Source: Gordionus sp. m RMFG-2023
Taxonomy: Eukaryota > Nematomorpha > Gordioida > Chordodea > Parachordodidae
Assembly: GCF_954871325.1 (NCBI RefSeq)
Contig: NC_088776.1
Location: 56,151,301-56,215,300, forward strand
Direction: 5' to 3'
Length of the DNA: 64,000 nt
Shown: positions 34,840-45,400 of the stretch, piece after piece
Layout: every line of letters starts with the position of its first letter
How positions within the stretch are numbered: the stretch's first letter is position 1
Made by a program: the position numbers and the translations under genes
The notes under the pieces: generated by a model
Seen by the model: the letters and a program-made list of their open reading frames with translations, nothing else
Told to the model about the DNA's origin: nothing
The model's database searches: none

Positions 34840-36405
34840 ATATATTATAATTGTTATACATTCAATTACAATAAATTTCTATCATATTTAATTTATTTTT
34901 ATATTAGTTAATTTTGCATCGGTTATATTATATTATTATTCAATAATATAAATTTATACCATATATTAGTTAATTTTGCATCGGTCAGAAATTTCCTTCA
35001 GAAATTTAAATAGAAAAAAATATCGTGATCGCGATCTTTTTTTTAAAAAAGATCGATCCTGGATTTCGATCATCTTTTTTTGAAAAGATCGTGATCGGGA
35101 TTCGATCGTTTTAAAAAGATCGGTTAACAAGCCTGTATACCATCTATAGCGAAAGTTAATAGCTCGCCATTTTTTTGCCAAATAGTCACTGTGAAATTAA
35201 CTATAAACACGGAAATTAATCTATAATTATATAATTAATTATATATTATAAATTATATTTTATTACTTAATTTGGAAATTGAAATTTATATGCTAAATGT
35301 TTACCAAAGGGTTTAGTTGTGAGTTAAAACACAGATAATATTAACGAAATTACACTAGATGAAGATGATAATCGTGATAACAATAATATAAATTTTCCTT
35401 CTTTTTCCAAAATATGTTTTCAATTTTATGGGCAAAAAGTTGGCTATAAATTAAGGTGTTTAACTGCAGGGGATAATTGTCATAACTTTTGGCAACACCT
35501 TGAATTATTTATTTTTAAATTTTAATAGTGTTTTTAATTTTTTGAATGTTCATGTCAATAATGAAAGAATGATAAGAAAACTACTTTTTAATTATATATA
35601 ATTTATAAATTCATTTTATAATTAATGAATATTTTCATAAATGTAGATTTTCAAATTATAGACAAAAAAATAAAATAAATTATTAAAAATTTTTTTTTTT
35701 AAAAATAGCTTAAAAATAGCCAAGCTACTTTTTAAAAATGGCAGCTAATAGCGGACTATTTTTTTGATAAGTAGCGGTAGCGCGGTACTTTATTGGCGAT
35801 TGCGTTAAGGAGCTGCATTTAAAATTAGGATTTAGCAACACTGGTGATTTGTTCTTATATTAAAAATTTCTTACTTTGTAATTTATGGTGAAAATTATCT
35901 TTGTTTTCTAAAAGAGAATAATATTAATAAAATACAATGATTTAATTTGCTGTAATTAAAAGTCAAAAATAGTTAAATATCGTGGCTCAAAAGAAAATTT
36001 AAAGGAAAAAACAATATGGCATTTCTCAAAACATGAATGATACACATAATAGAGAGGAAAAAAAAATTATCCTAAGAAAATTTTGTAATTATATATTAAT
36101 AAGCAGTTGAAAGATCAGGGGCATTATCCAAATAAACGGGGGTGAAAGATATTTGCTTCTACTTATCTTACTGGTGATATGGATAAAATTAATAGGAGTG
36201 CGGGGAGTTAAAATATTTTGAGGGGGTAAATCAAGATGTGATATCTTCTTTAAAAAAATCCACCACGAAGAAGCTGATCAATTGAGAATTTATACTTAAA
36301 AACTTTATTTTAATGTTTTAAAACATTAATTTCTTGAGAGTTTTTATCTAAAATGGGTAAAAAAATTAAAAATATATATTCAAACTTTAAATTAGAACAT
36401 GTAAG

Positions 36406-37290
36406 TCAAACTGGTCGTCATTGCCTCTAATGCATCTCTAGCACTGGTCGCTCAATCCGGCATAACAGATGTAATGCTCTCATAAAACGAGCTTTACAGT
36501 CCGCAGGCTTTCTGCCACTTTAGAACCCTCATGTCTCTTTACGGATGGGAGACGACCCGATAGAATTTCACAAATTCCTTGGGAGAATGGCCAATTTCTA
36601 GCGTGGGATTTCTCCTGCGTTGACCCCCTCTCACCCTCCAACATCAATAAAGACATTTTAAAATACACTGAAGATTTTAAAACAAATAAATATATGGATA
36701 TTCCAGATGAATATAAATTGGTACCAGTTGTCACGACAACCTTAACATCCCTTGGAAGTCAGGCTCTTAGCCTAATTAAAAAGATTGGCAGAACCTTAAG
36801 AACAAAATCAGGAGACCCAAAAGAAGGCGTCTACTTACGTCAACGCATAGGAATTCAGATTATAAAATATAATTTCACATGCTTCATAGGTTCATTCCCC
36901 GAGGAGCCCGATTAATCTAGATTTTCTCTTTCATCCCTAAATTATTTAAAATCCCCCCTCCCCCCCCTCTTCTTTATAATCATTTGCACTAATTATATTT
37001 CCATTATATTTCCAATTATGAAGTCGTTGGTTGTTAAATTTCTTGAAATATCTAGAATTGCTAAATTATATATATATTTTTTTAAATACAGTATATGTTT
37101 TTTTTAATATATGTATATTTACGCGAAATTTTTAATTTTTTAAATGTACTAAATTTATTTTATTTTTAATATATATTTTTTTTTAAAAGTTAAAAAAGTT
37201 TAGTTAAATTGTAATAAAAAAATAAAATTTAGAAAAAAAAGAAAAGAAAAAAAAACAATATTTTATTTATATTTAATTTAAAAATAATAT
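36406..37290 (+). pseudogene. 5'-truncated RLE-type LINE copy
   Basis: It opens with GRHCL and RCNALIKRALQSAGFLPL, then (next frame) LFTDGRRPDRISQIPWENG and FLAWDFSCVDPLSPSN. It continues with KYMDIPDEYKLVPVVTTTL, TSLGSQALSLIKKIGRTL and LRQRIGIQIIKYNF. RRPD...WD with about 15 residues between PD and D is the restriction-like endonuclease signature, better kept here than in the other copies. Two frameshifts or stops are needed in the first 80 codons. The coding part ends at 36915, and an AT-rich 3' tail runs to about 37290. Block A copy 2 lacks this insertion near 47560. Confidence 0.82.
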
Positions 37291-37519
37291 ATTATTTAAA
37301 TGATTAAAGCAAATATAAAAGAAAAAATAAAACGTTCTTTTTTGATCGATATTTTTTTCTAAATTATAAGAGTTTATATTATATTATATAAATAGTAAAA
37401 TACTTTTTTCAAAGCTACCTTCAAAACTGATTTTACTTTTCGTAACCCATGATGCATTTAGACAGAACCAATGACATTTAATACCTATCTAGACTGATGA
37501 GTAATTCATTCATTAAAAT

Positions 37520-37694
37520 TAGTGTTACTAAAAGTGTTCAATTTGAGCCAATTTTTAAAAACGGATAACACAATATTTTTACCAGAAAAATATTACCTAA
37601 GCCTCAAGATTCTGCGAATGGATGTCCAAACATTTGTGTCATCTTTGAAATATTGTTCTAGATAAAATATTGATTTGTGCCGATTTCAACATTA
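37520..37694. mobile_element. Palindromic MITE, copy in duplication unit 1
   Basis: The left end TAGTGTTACTAAAAG and the right end CAACATTA have inverted arms (AATTTTTAAAAACGGATAAC against GATTT...). It belongs to the same family as 30956-31135. Flanks are ATTAAAAT on the left and ATTTAAAA on the right, a blurred 8-bp duplication. Confidence 0.65.
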
Positions 37695-37736
37695 ATTTAA
37701 AATGCATTTTGGAGCTTATTTGAGTTCAAATCAGCT

Positions 37737-37836
37737 GGTGACAGGCCATTTTGATTTTCATTTTATCTAAGTTTTCATGAAATTGAATGTACTAATATTT
37801 TATATGTGTAGCCAAAATGGCGTGTCACGACCTTTA
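37737..37836. repeat. Short inverted-repeat segment (about 100 bp)
   Basis: GGTGACAGGCCATTTTGA on the left pairs with CCAAAATGGCGTGTCACG on the right. The same pair is in unit 2 at about 39767-39863. It may be a very small MITE; no target duplication is evident. Confidence 0.5.
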
Positions 37837-38454
37837 TTGATATACATATAAATAAATGAATGGTCAGTTTAGGTAGAATTATATATCAGTGGATAGAATC
37901 GTGCAACAAAAAGATAGAAGAGAAGCATCTTATAACATGCTTTCGAAAGTAGAATGATCTTTATATAAGAATAAAATACCTCACAACGGCGATAACTAAA
38001 AACCAGTTGGATATTTTTTCTTTTTGTGTGCTTTGAAAGTTCGAACAACTGTCCGGGTAGTTTTAGCTTTTTTTAATCAAACCCGAAAGTGGACAAGATA
38101 ATTATAATATTATAGAAAATTGGGTAGATATTTAATGAATCTCCAATTAGAGATTTCACGAAGTTAGAAAATTGTTTCAGATACAAGAAAAACATAAAGT
38201 AGCTTATAATTAAAAATATATGTGCAAAGTAGATATATTTTTTTTATTTATTGGAAGGGAAGTTGTTAAAAGACTAGCAGGTTATTTTTGAAACTAGCTT
38301 AATCAAAATTTTAGCTAAAATATCTAGAAATTGGGTTAATTGATGACCAAATTATTTTACCCTCTATAAGAAAAATATTATGGCTTAGGTAATATTATTA
38401 GTGAGTTAAATATCAACTTATTTTTTATTTACACGCGAAATTTTTAATTTTTTA

Positions 38455-39345
38455 AATATACCAAATTTGAATCCCGGAAAAAAACCACTGGAGAAAAACC
38501 CCGGAAAATAAACCCCCGGAAAATAAACCCCCAGGAAAAAAACCCCCGGAAAAAACCCCCCGAAAATAAACCCCCAGGAAAAAAACCCCCAGAAAATAAA
38601 CCCCCAATAATTTTTTTTCATTTTTATAGAATTTAGTTAAGACCTAATAAATAATATAGGTATATTTTTATTTGGCCTACTCTCCATAAAAAAATGCTTA
38701 AATAAGAAAAACTGATGTTTAAATTGGTACTGGGAAAAAATTCCTCAGTAAAATAACTATGTATTGTAAAAAAATTTTGCTATAGTAAAAATACAATACC
38801 ATCTTTAAATATGATATTAAATAGACTAAATTTGACAAAACTTGGAAATAAGAAATGTTTATTTTATTGGTAAATCATGATTATGTATATACAAATTTTA
38901 TAATTTATAATAATAATTATATGGGTTGACATCGAATATTGAAGGAAATCGCTCTTATAAAATCTGGAAGGCTTCGCACCCCATCACGGTATTCTTCGTA
39001 AAAGTTTCTTTAGCCGAATCTGGTTGTTAGAACTCTGCGATTTTGTTTTCGATTTCCAACTACCTACGCGCCATCCTTCAGTTTGGTTTCATCGGCAGCC
39101 ACCTCGCATTTCATTTTTTTAATGAGTACAGAGATTGATGGGTGTTTATTCCCAACCAGATTAGAAAAACGATGTTACAACCTTCGCATTAATTATTTGT
39201 TCGTTTTTCATCTGAGAGAGTGCTCTGATTCACGTTCCAGGTTTCTGGAGGAAATCGAGGCTCAATTCGACGTGTTTTTTTCCTGGAAATTTATTTTCCG
39301 GTGGTATTTTTCCCGGGGTTTTTTTTTCCAGGGGTTTTTTTTTCC
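38455..39345. mobile_element. Foldback-like element with minisatellite inverted ends
   Basis: The left arm (38470-38615) is an array of CCCCCGGAAAATAAA / CCCCCAGGAAAAAAA units. The right arm (39272-39345) carries the reverse complement (TTTTCCGG, TTTCCCGGGG, TTTTTCCAGGGG). Inverted termini made of short tandem repeats are typical of foldback transposons. The middle holds a GC-richer segment (38940-39270) with no recognised protein. Unit 1 of the surrounding duplication lacks the element. The proline/glycine-like ORF at 38418-38621 is only translated repeat. Confidence 0.6.
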
Positions 39346-39529
39346 TACAAATAAAAAAATAAAAAATAAAACGTTCTATTTTGATCGATATTTTTTTCTA
39401 AATTATAAGAGTTTATATTATATTAATAGTAAAATACTTTTTTCAAAGCTAAGATTTTATTTTTCGTATGTCAAGATGAATTAAGATAAAACAGACACAA
39501 TAACTACACGATGATTCATTCATTAAAAT

Positions 39530-39723
39530 TAGTGTTGCTAATCGGCTCAATATGACAATTTTTAAAAACGGATAACTCAAAAATTTTGCCTGAAAAATAT
39601 TACCTAAGCCTCGAAATTCTGCTATTGGATGTCCAAACATTTATGCCATCTATAAAATATTAGATAAAATATTGAGTTAGTCGATTTTAAAAATCGGTAC
39701 AAATCGAACTGTTTAACGACATT
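39530..39723. mobile_element. Palindromic MITE, copy in duplication unit 2
   Basis: TAGTGTTGCTAATCGGC on the left and TTTAACGACATTA on the right, with long inverted arms (TTTTTAAAAACGGATAACTC against GAGTTAGTCGATTTTAAAAA). It is the duplicate of 37520-37694 and better preserved. Confidence 0.75.
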
Positions 39724-40095
39724 AATTTAAAATGCATTTGGGAGCTTCTTTGAATTCAAATCAGCTGGTGACAGACCATTTTGGTTTTCATTTTATCTAA
39801 GTTTTCATGAAATTTGAATGTACTAATATTTTATATGTGTAGCCAAAATGGCGTGTCACGACCTTTATTGATATACATATAAATAAATGAATGGTAAGTT
39901 TCGGTAGATTTATATATCAGTGGATAGAATCGTCCAACAAAAAGATAGAAGAGAAGCATCTTATTATATACTTTCGAAAGTAGAATGATCTTTATATAAG
40001 AATAAAATATCTCACAACGGCGATAACTAAAACTATATCAGTTGGATATTTTTTCTTTTTGTGTGCTTTGAAAGTTCGAACAACTGTCCGGGCAG

Positions 40096-41039
40096 TTTTT
40101 TATTGTATTTGTGTCGCCGATACAGCCATGAAGATTCTAGATAAGATATATAATTCTGGATATATTGAGAATTTTCTTCCCAGAATTTTAAAATATTTGT
40201 ATCCTTATTTATTCTCTTAACTTCTTGAAAACTTTTCTATTTAAGATGCAATAGGCATTTTTTTTCCTCCTTTCTATCTGATGATAATTTGATTTTTTTT
40301 GTCTATCTAAATGTAAAATTTCTAGATTATCAATGTTGCTATCATTATTATTATTATCACTACAACAAATAGGTATTAGCCTCCAATATATTGTAAATAA
40401 AGGAGTTTTGCGTATGCCATAAATCCTTAAGATGGTCTTTAGCCATTTGCTTTTGTTCAATACTCAATATGATATCGAGGGTCTTAATATATAGAAGAGT
40501 ATACAACACTATTTTGCAAATATTGTTGTCTCGAATTTTTATGTTTTCTAATATTCGTATAAAAAGGACTGTAAATTTTTCTAAATCTAATCCATATGCC
40601 ATAAAAATCAAATAAACATAATTGTTTTGATTGTAATCATAATATTGTTATTTTTACTAATGCACTAGTAAGGTCATTTATTTGACACCAATCATCTTCC
40701 TACAAAATGACTTCACATGCTCCTATAATAAAATCATTACAAAAATCTTTCAAACTTAATAATCGTTCTAGCATCATACAAATTGGTGACCAACATGTTG
40801 TGCATTATCATTTAAATTAAAATATTATTACTTGTACTACAAAATAATTTACTTTCAAAATAATCAACATATTTCTTATAACATAACTTATTAATAAATT
40901 TATAATAAAATCCCCAAAAAAGTTAATAAAATTTAAAAAAATTTATATTATTTTTTAAAAAAATATTTTTATTTTTAAATTTTTTTTTGAAACCTAGAAC
41001 CCTCTACTAAAAGGGTCCTGGTTCGGTTTCACATCCCTG
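40096..41039 (-). mobile_element. hAT transposon remnant, 3' half lost
   Basis: The right edge on the plus strand, GGTTCGGTTTCACATCCCTG, is the inverse of a CAGGGATGTGAAACCGAACC hAT terminus. Reading the minus strand inwards gives a hAT transposase in broken frames: LLSLKDFCNDFIIGACEV and DDWCQINDLTSAL, then RDNNICKIVLYTLLYIKTLD, ILSIEQKQMAKDHLKDLW, ILKFWEENSQYIQNYI and finally MAVSATQIQ. The last is the beginning of the conserved dimerisation-domain motif (normally A.ATQ..VERAFS), and it stops exactly at the edge of the tandem duplication. The 3' end of the element and its second terminus are gone. At least five frameshifts or stops are present. Confidence 0.8.
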
Positions 41040-42486
41040 TTTCTAACATGTTTTTAAATTTTACTTTGTTTATTTTAATGTCGATTGAGTCTAGGATACT
41101 GTCGGAATTAAAATAAGTTGTATTAATTGTACTTCCGAATTCATTAAAAATATCGAAAAATTAGAAGAAAGTAGATTAATAGCAATATAAGAAGAGTCAA
41201 ATGTGAAATTAAATTTAGAAACTTATGCCATTGTATAGCTCTTAATTGCTATCTGGACACCCGAGGAACCAACTGTAAGCGAGTTATAAGTAAAATAAGA
41301 AAGTTTTTGCGTATGCCATAATCAAAAATAGTGAGATACAATAACTAAAATTTAAAATAGCTAGGCACAAATTCTGAAATATATAACAACATTCAATGCA
41401 CCAGTTGTGCCTTAATATTCCAAAAACCTCAAAGGGCCGCTTGTTAAAAAGAAATACGATTTTATATCATATTGTTTAATTTGAATATACCATTCTAATT
41501 ATCAACTTATCTTAGATTCGTCCTCAAGCTTAATTTAAGTATAAACATTTAATTAATGAAAAAAATAAATTAAATGCAAACACAATTAAAAACAAGAATA
41601 AATAATAGAGAGATTGAGAATTTTTTTCATTCATTTGTTTTGATATAAATATATCTATATATTAAGGTATATAATATAGAGATTCAACAGGTTTTAGAGT
41701 TATGATAATGTAAAGAAATATAAGCCTCCTGGAAATGCATTGTGCAATCTGTGTATTATTCATATTGTAATTTTTGAATTTTGTGTATTTTTCTTTTAAA
41801 GATGAGAGGATAATTTGGAATTAATTAACTGAAGAAATTTTTTTAAAAATATTTTAATATTTTTGCACTTATTCATATTTTTAATAAAAAAATATAAATT
41901 TAATCTTATAAATATTATCGAATTTTTTTCTAACCAAAAATCCACTTTAGGAATAATCTTACCCAAACCAGAGCTCTGCTAATATCTATTTTGCAACCTG
42001 AGCCCGGCCCAAACCCGATGATTAATATTATTTGGGTATTTCAGTTTAAACTTTATAATATTTAAAACATAATTTGTATTTATTCATAAATTGTCACCTT
42101 AAATAAAAGTAAATTTAATCCCATCCATCCCCATAGGCTATTTTCAATTGCCAAACAAAGTAAACCGAGCATAAAATTCATTTAATTTATATATATATAA
42201 ATACATAATAATATTGAAGATATTAAATAGACATGTAGAACCCAAATATGAATAATTATGATTTAACTAGTCACTAAATTTAAATTCAAGAAATGTTAAT
42301 GTGGAAAATCGAAATTACGTATATAAATAAATGATATGAGTAAGATTAAAAATAACACCTGATTTTAATTAATATTTTGCTTAAACAAAATGATTATTAG
42401 GCATAATTTTAATATTTAAATTTAGGTTAAGTCAGGCATAGGGTCGGGCAATCTCTTACAGACCGACCTGGTCCGAGAAAAAACTT
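41040..42486. other. No recognisable gene
   Basis: AT-rich sequence with two short GC-richer patches: GAGCCCGGCCCAAACCCG near 42000 and AGACCGACCTGGTCCGAG near 42462. Neither could be assigned to a family. Confidence 0.45.
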
Positions 42487-45400
42487 TCAATGTGTGAGCC
42501 CCATTGAGTCTAATCAGAGTTGGCCATAGCGATCTCTAGCCTAACTAATTAATTAGGCAGTTTTTCATATATATATTTTTTACCATTATTCTATACCTTT
42601 GTTTTAATACGAGGGCCAGAAAACAATCTTTAGCTTACTTATTTATAATCAAATGATGACCAGAAGCAAGATAGTTGAATACATTAGGTTTTATGTTAAA
42701 TCATTAATTTAGGATTTGACATGCATTCCTTTCTTTCTAAAAAAAATCAACTCGTCTCCGATTCCTAGACAAAGAATAAATATCAAAATTGACTAATTAT
42801 TAACACCATCGTTATATCCTCTTTTGGATATATGTCAAGCAGAAATGTAAGTTTTTTACATTATTTTGGTGACAAAATCAGAATAATTGCATAAAGAATT
42901 TTTTTTTCAAAAACGAAAAATCCGAATTATTAATTTAAACTATAATTATGCATTTTGGGGAGAATTTGTAGTAATAGTCACACTTTGGCTTTTATAGAAT
43001 GACCCTTTTTATATTTTTTAAAAAATTATTCATTATCTAATAAACGTGATTTTAAAAAATATACATAAAAAGATTAAGAATATATTGAAAAAGAACATTT
43101 TTTAAAAAAAATGAAAATTAAAAAAAAATTAAATGTTAAAAATTTTATAAAAAGACAAAAATAAGTTTTAAAATAATATTTGCTAGGTCATGGCAAGTAA
43201 TGAGAACTATGAATAGGGAATAGATTAAGTTTGTATAGAACATTGAGATTTCTTTTTTTAAAAACACTCTTATAGCATCAGGGCTAAAATTTCTTAATCG
43301 TTAGAAAAGAATAAAAATAATATTGATTAAAAATAATATTTATTATTCTGAAAAATGATTACTGGCATTAAATACATCCATCATGTATATCCCCTATATC
43401 CCCAAGCTAAATCTTTTTGTTCCTCACCTCAAAAATCGGGAAAAAATTATGTAAGAAAAAATTTTCAAAATAGGAAAATGGAAAAAGATTTATATTTAAA
43501 ATGCTCACTTGTATTATGCTAATGGGTATAAACACTGGTCCCCAAATAAGGATATATTTTGTCCTTTAATCTTTTATATATTATATTCGCCATTGAAAAA
43601 TTCTAACTTTATCAATAGACTTTAGTCTATATCATAGATAACTGCTAAATTTTGATGAATAAGGAGACATTATTATGTATTGTATAATGATTATAATCCA
43701 ACGAGTATTATTATATATTATGCAAATAATTATACTATATAAGATGATTTATATAGAAAGAGAATTGTTAACTTTAATTTTATTATGTTTTTGCTGTTAA
43801 TTTATTATTATATAATTAATAATTATGAATAAATTGATTGTTTCAAAATCGATATTTTATTATTTACATTTTTATGTAAAAAGGCTCAAAATTCAACAGT
43901 CAAATTATGCATATGTCTTTATTTTAAAGCAAAAAGTAATCCAACACCTATAAATTTTATAATTAAAATTATTTATATATAATATCCGATTTTTTATAAT
44001 TATGATCCCTTATAATTGATTTCAGAAAGATAATCAAACACCATTACCCTATAATTTTAGAATATTGGAAATATTTATAAAATTGTATATTTATGAATAT
44101 AATTTTCCCCTTGATTTTCATCATTATTGTTAAATATAAATTCACCGTCGAAATTTAGTTTTCCAACTACGCATAATTCACGTTCTTCAAAAGCCCAGAC
44201 GTTGGTTTCATTACAAATCTTATTTCAAAATAAATATATATTTCTTGTTTTTTTATACTTCTAAATCAGTTTTTTATATATTATATTTATTTTTGAAAGG
44301 TAAGTAATAAGATAAAACGGTCTAACAAACAACTTTGGACATTTACATCTTAATATAAATATATTATCGCTATAAAGAAATTAAAGCCAGAAAAAACATC
44401 TTAGGACATTGATATTATATGACAGAAATATTAATATGAAAAAAATGATATATGAATTTACTAGTATTGAGCATTAAAGGGCTCTAAAAACGGTTAACTC
44501 AATATTTTAGATAAAGAATATTATGCAAGGAATTTTGCTTATAGAGGCCAGAAAGGTTTGAAAATTTATGAACAAAATTTTGAGGCTTGTTTAATATTAT
44601 TTTGGCTAAAATCTTATGTAAAGATTGTCTAAATCTAAATGTTTAGCAACGATATTTAATGGATATGATATTTATTTTACCACTCTATTGATTACTACCA
44701 CACGGATTTCCTTTTGGTCCAAAATTTTTACTTCTACAGTCTCTTCATTCAGGTGGTATTCTTAATTTTATTTTTGTGTTTTATTTATTAGAATTAAATT
44801 TGTTAAAAATACATATTTATTATTAGATTTAAGCTAAAAATATAATAGTCCCATAAAATAAAATTAATAATTTCAAAAATAGGATTATTTTTTTTATCAT
44901 ATAGGAGAATTTAACTAATTTAGTCTTGAAGCAGGCCCCGGGTATCAAAATAAACTTAATTGTAAATAATTAATTGGGATTAAATTTTGCAATCTATGAT
45001 ATTCAACTTCTTATTTGGTGACAAAAAAATATATATTCCATTATGTTAAATGTAATAGTAATGCTTTTTCTATCCCTTATTTTTTTTTCAATTCACATGG
45101 CATAAAAATAAAAGTGTAGATATGTCATCTCCTGTTGTATGGTATTTATAAACTTAATTACGATATCATGAAATCTTAATTTATTCTTAAGATTTCTTAA
45201 ATAAAAGACAGATTGAAATATATTTTTTTAAAAGGCAAAATATAATGTGCCATACTATAATGTTAAAAAAAACCAAAATTATTTGGGATAGTTTTATCAA
45301 AATATCTGAATTATTTAAGACTTTTTGTGGTACGTTCAAGTCAAAATTATTTTATTCTAAAAAATTAACTTATTAATGAAATTTTCGAAATCGAATTAGG

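Larger units (their letters stand above)
32753..35135 (+). mobile_element. hAT transposon, 2.38 kb, defective
   Basis: The ends CAGAGTTGTTAAAAGATCG and (inverted) CAGGCTTGTTAACCGATC are bounded by an 8-bp duplication TATACCAT at 32745-32752 and 35136-35143. Block A copy 2 has the unfilled site TATATCAT at 46412-46419. The terminal 130 bp on each side are crowded with GATC motifs, probably transposase binding sites. It encodes a BED zinc finger on the left and a hAT dimerisation domain on the right, with most of the middle replaced by non-coding and tandem-repeat sequence. Confidence 0.93.
29185..36405. repeat. Large duplicated block A, copy 1
   Basis: Collinear with 42487-47535 over its whole length apart from later insertions. 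Shared landmarks include GAGGGCCAGAA, ACATCCATTCATGTATATCCC, AACAAACAACTTTGGACA, AACATCTTAGGA, CAACATGGGG, GAAATTACACTAGATGAAGA and CAGGGGATAATTGTCA. Identity looks like 80-90% by eye. Neither copy shows a protein-coding gene. The hAT element at 32753-35135 is present only in this copy. Confidence 0.88.
37110..38420. repeat. Local tandem duplication, unit 1
   Basis: ACGCGAAATTTTTAATTTTT at about 37122 recurs at about 38436. The stretch from AAAATAAAACGTTC (37325) to AACAACTGTCCGGG (about 38055) recurs at 39365-40092 with identity above 90% by eye. It contains a palindromic MITE (37520-37694) and a short inverted-repeat segment (37737-37836). Its start (AAATGATTAAAGC) also recurs at 47573. Confidence 0.85.
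38421..40095. repeat. Local tandem duplication, unit 2, with foldback insert
   Basis: It repeats unit 1 but is interrupted between about 38455 and 39345 by the foldback-like element. The remainder (39350-40095) is nearly identical to 37318-38061 and ends abruptly inside a hAT transposase remnant. Confidence 0.82.

Noticed and set aside
35690-35835. Sequence ending AGCAACACTG that recalls a hAT terminus, preceded by AGTAGC-type inverted motifs
   Set aside because: No opposite end or 8-bp duplication could be paired, and the counterpart in the second block lacks the CAGTG end.
38418-38621. Minus-strand open frame with F/G/P-rich repeats
   Set aside because: It is only the translation of the CCCCCGGAAAATAAA minisatellite.
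41930-42480. GC-richer patches near 42000 and 42462
   Set aside because: Too short and isolated to assign to any element or gene.
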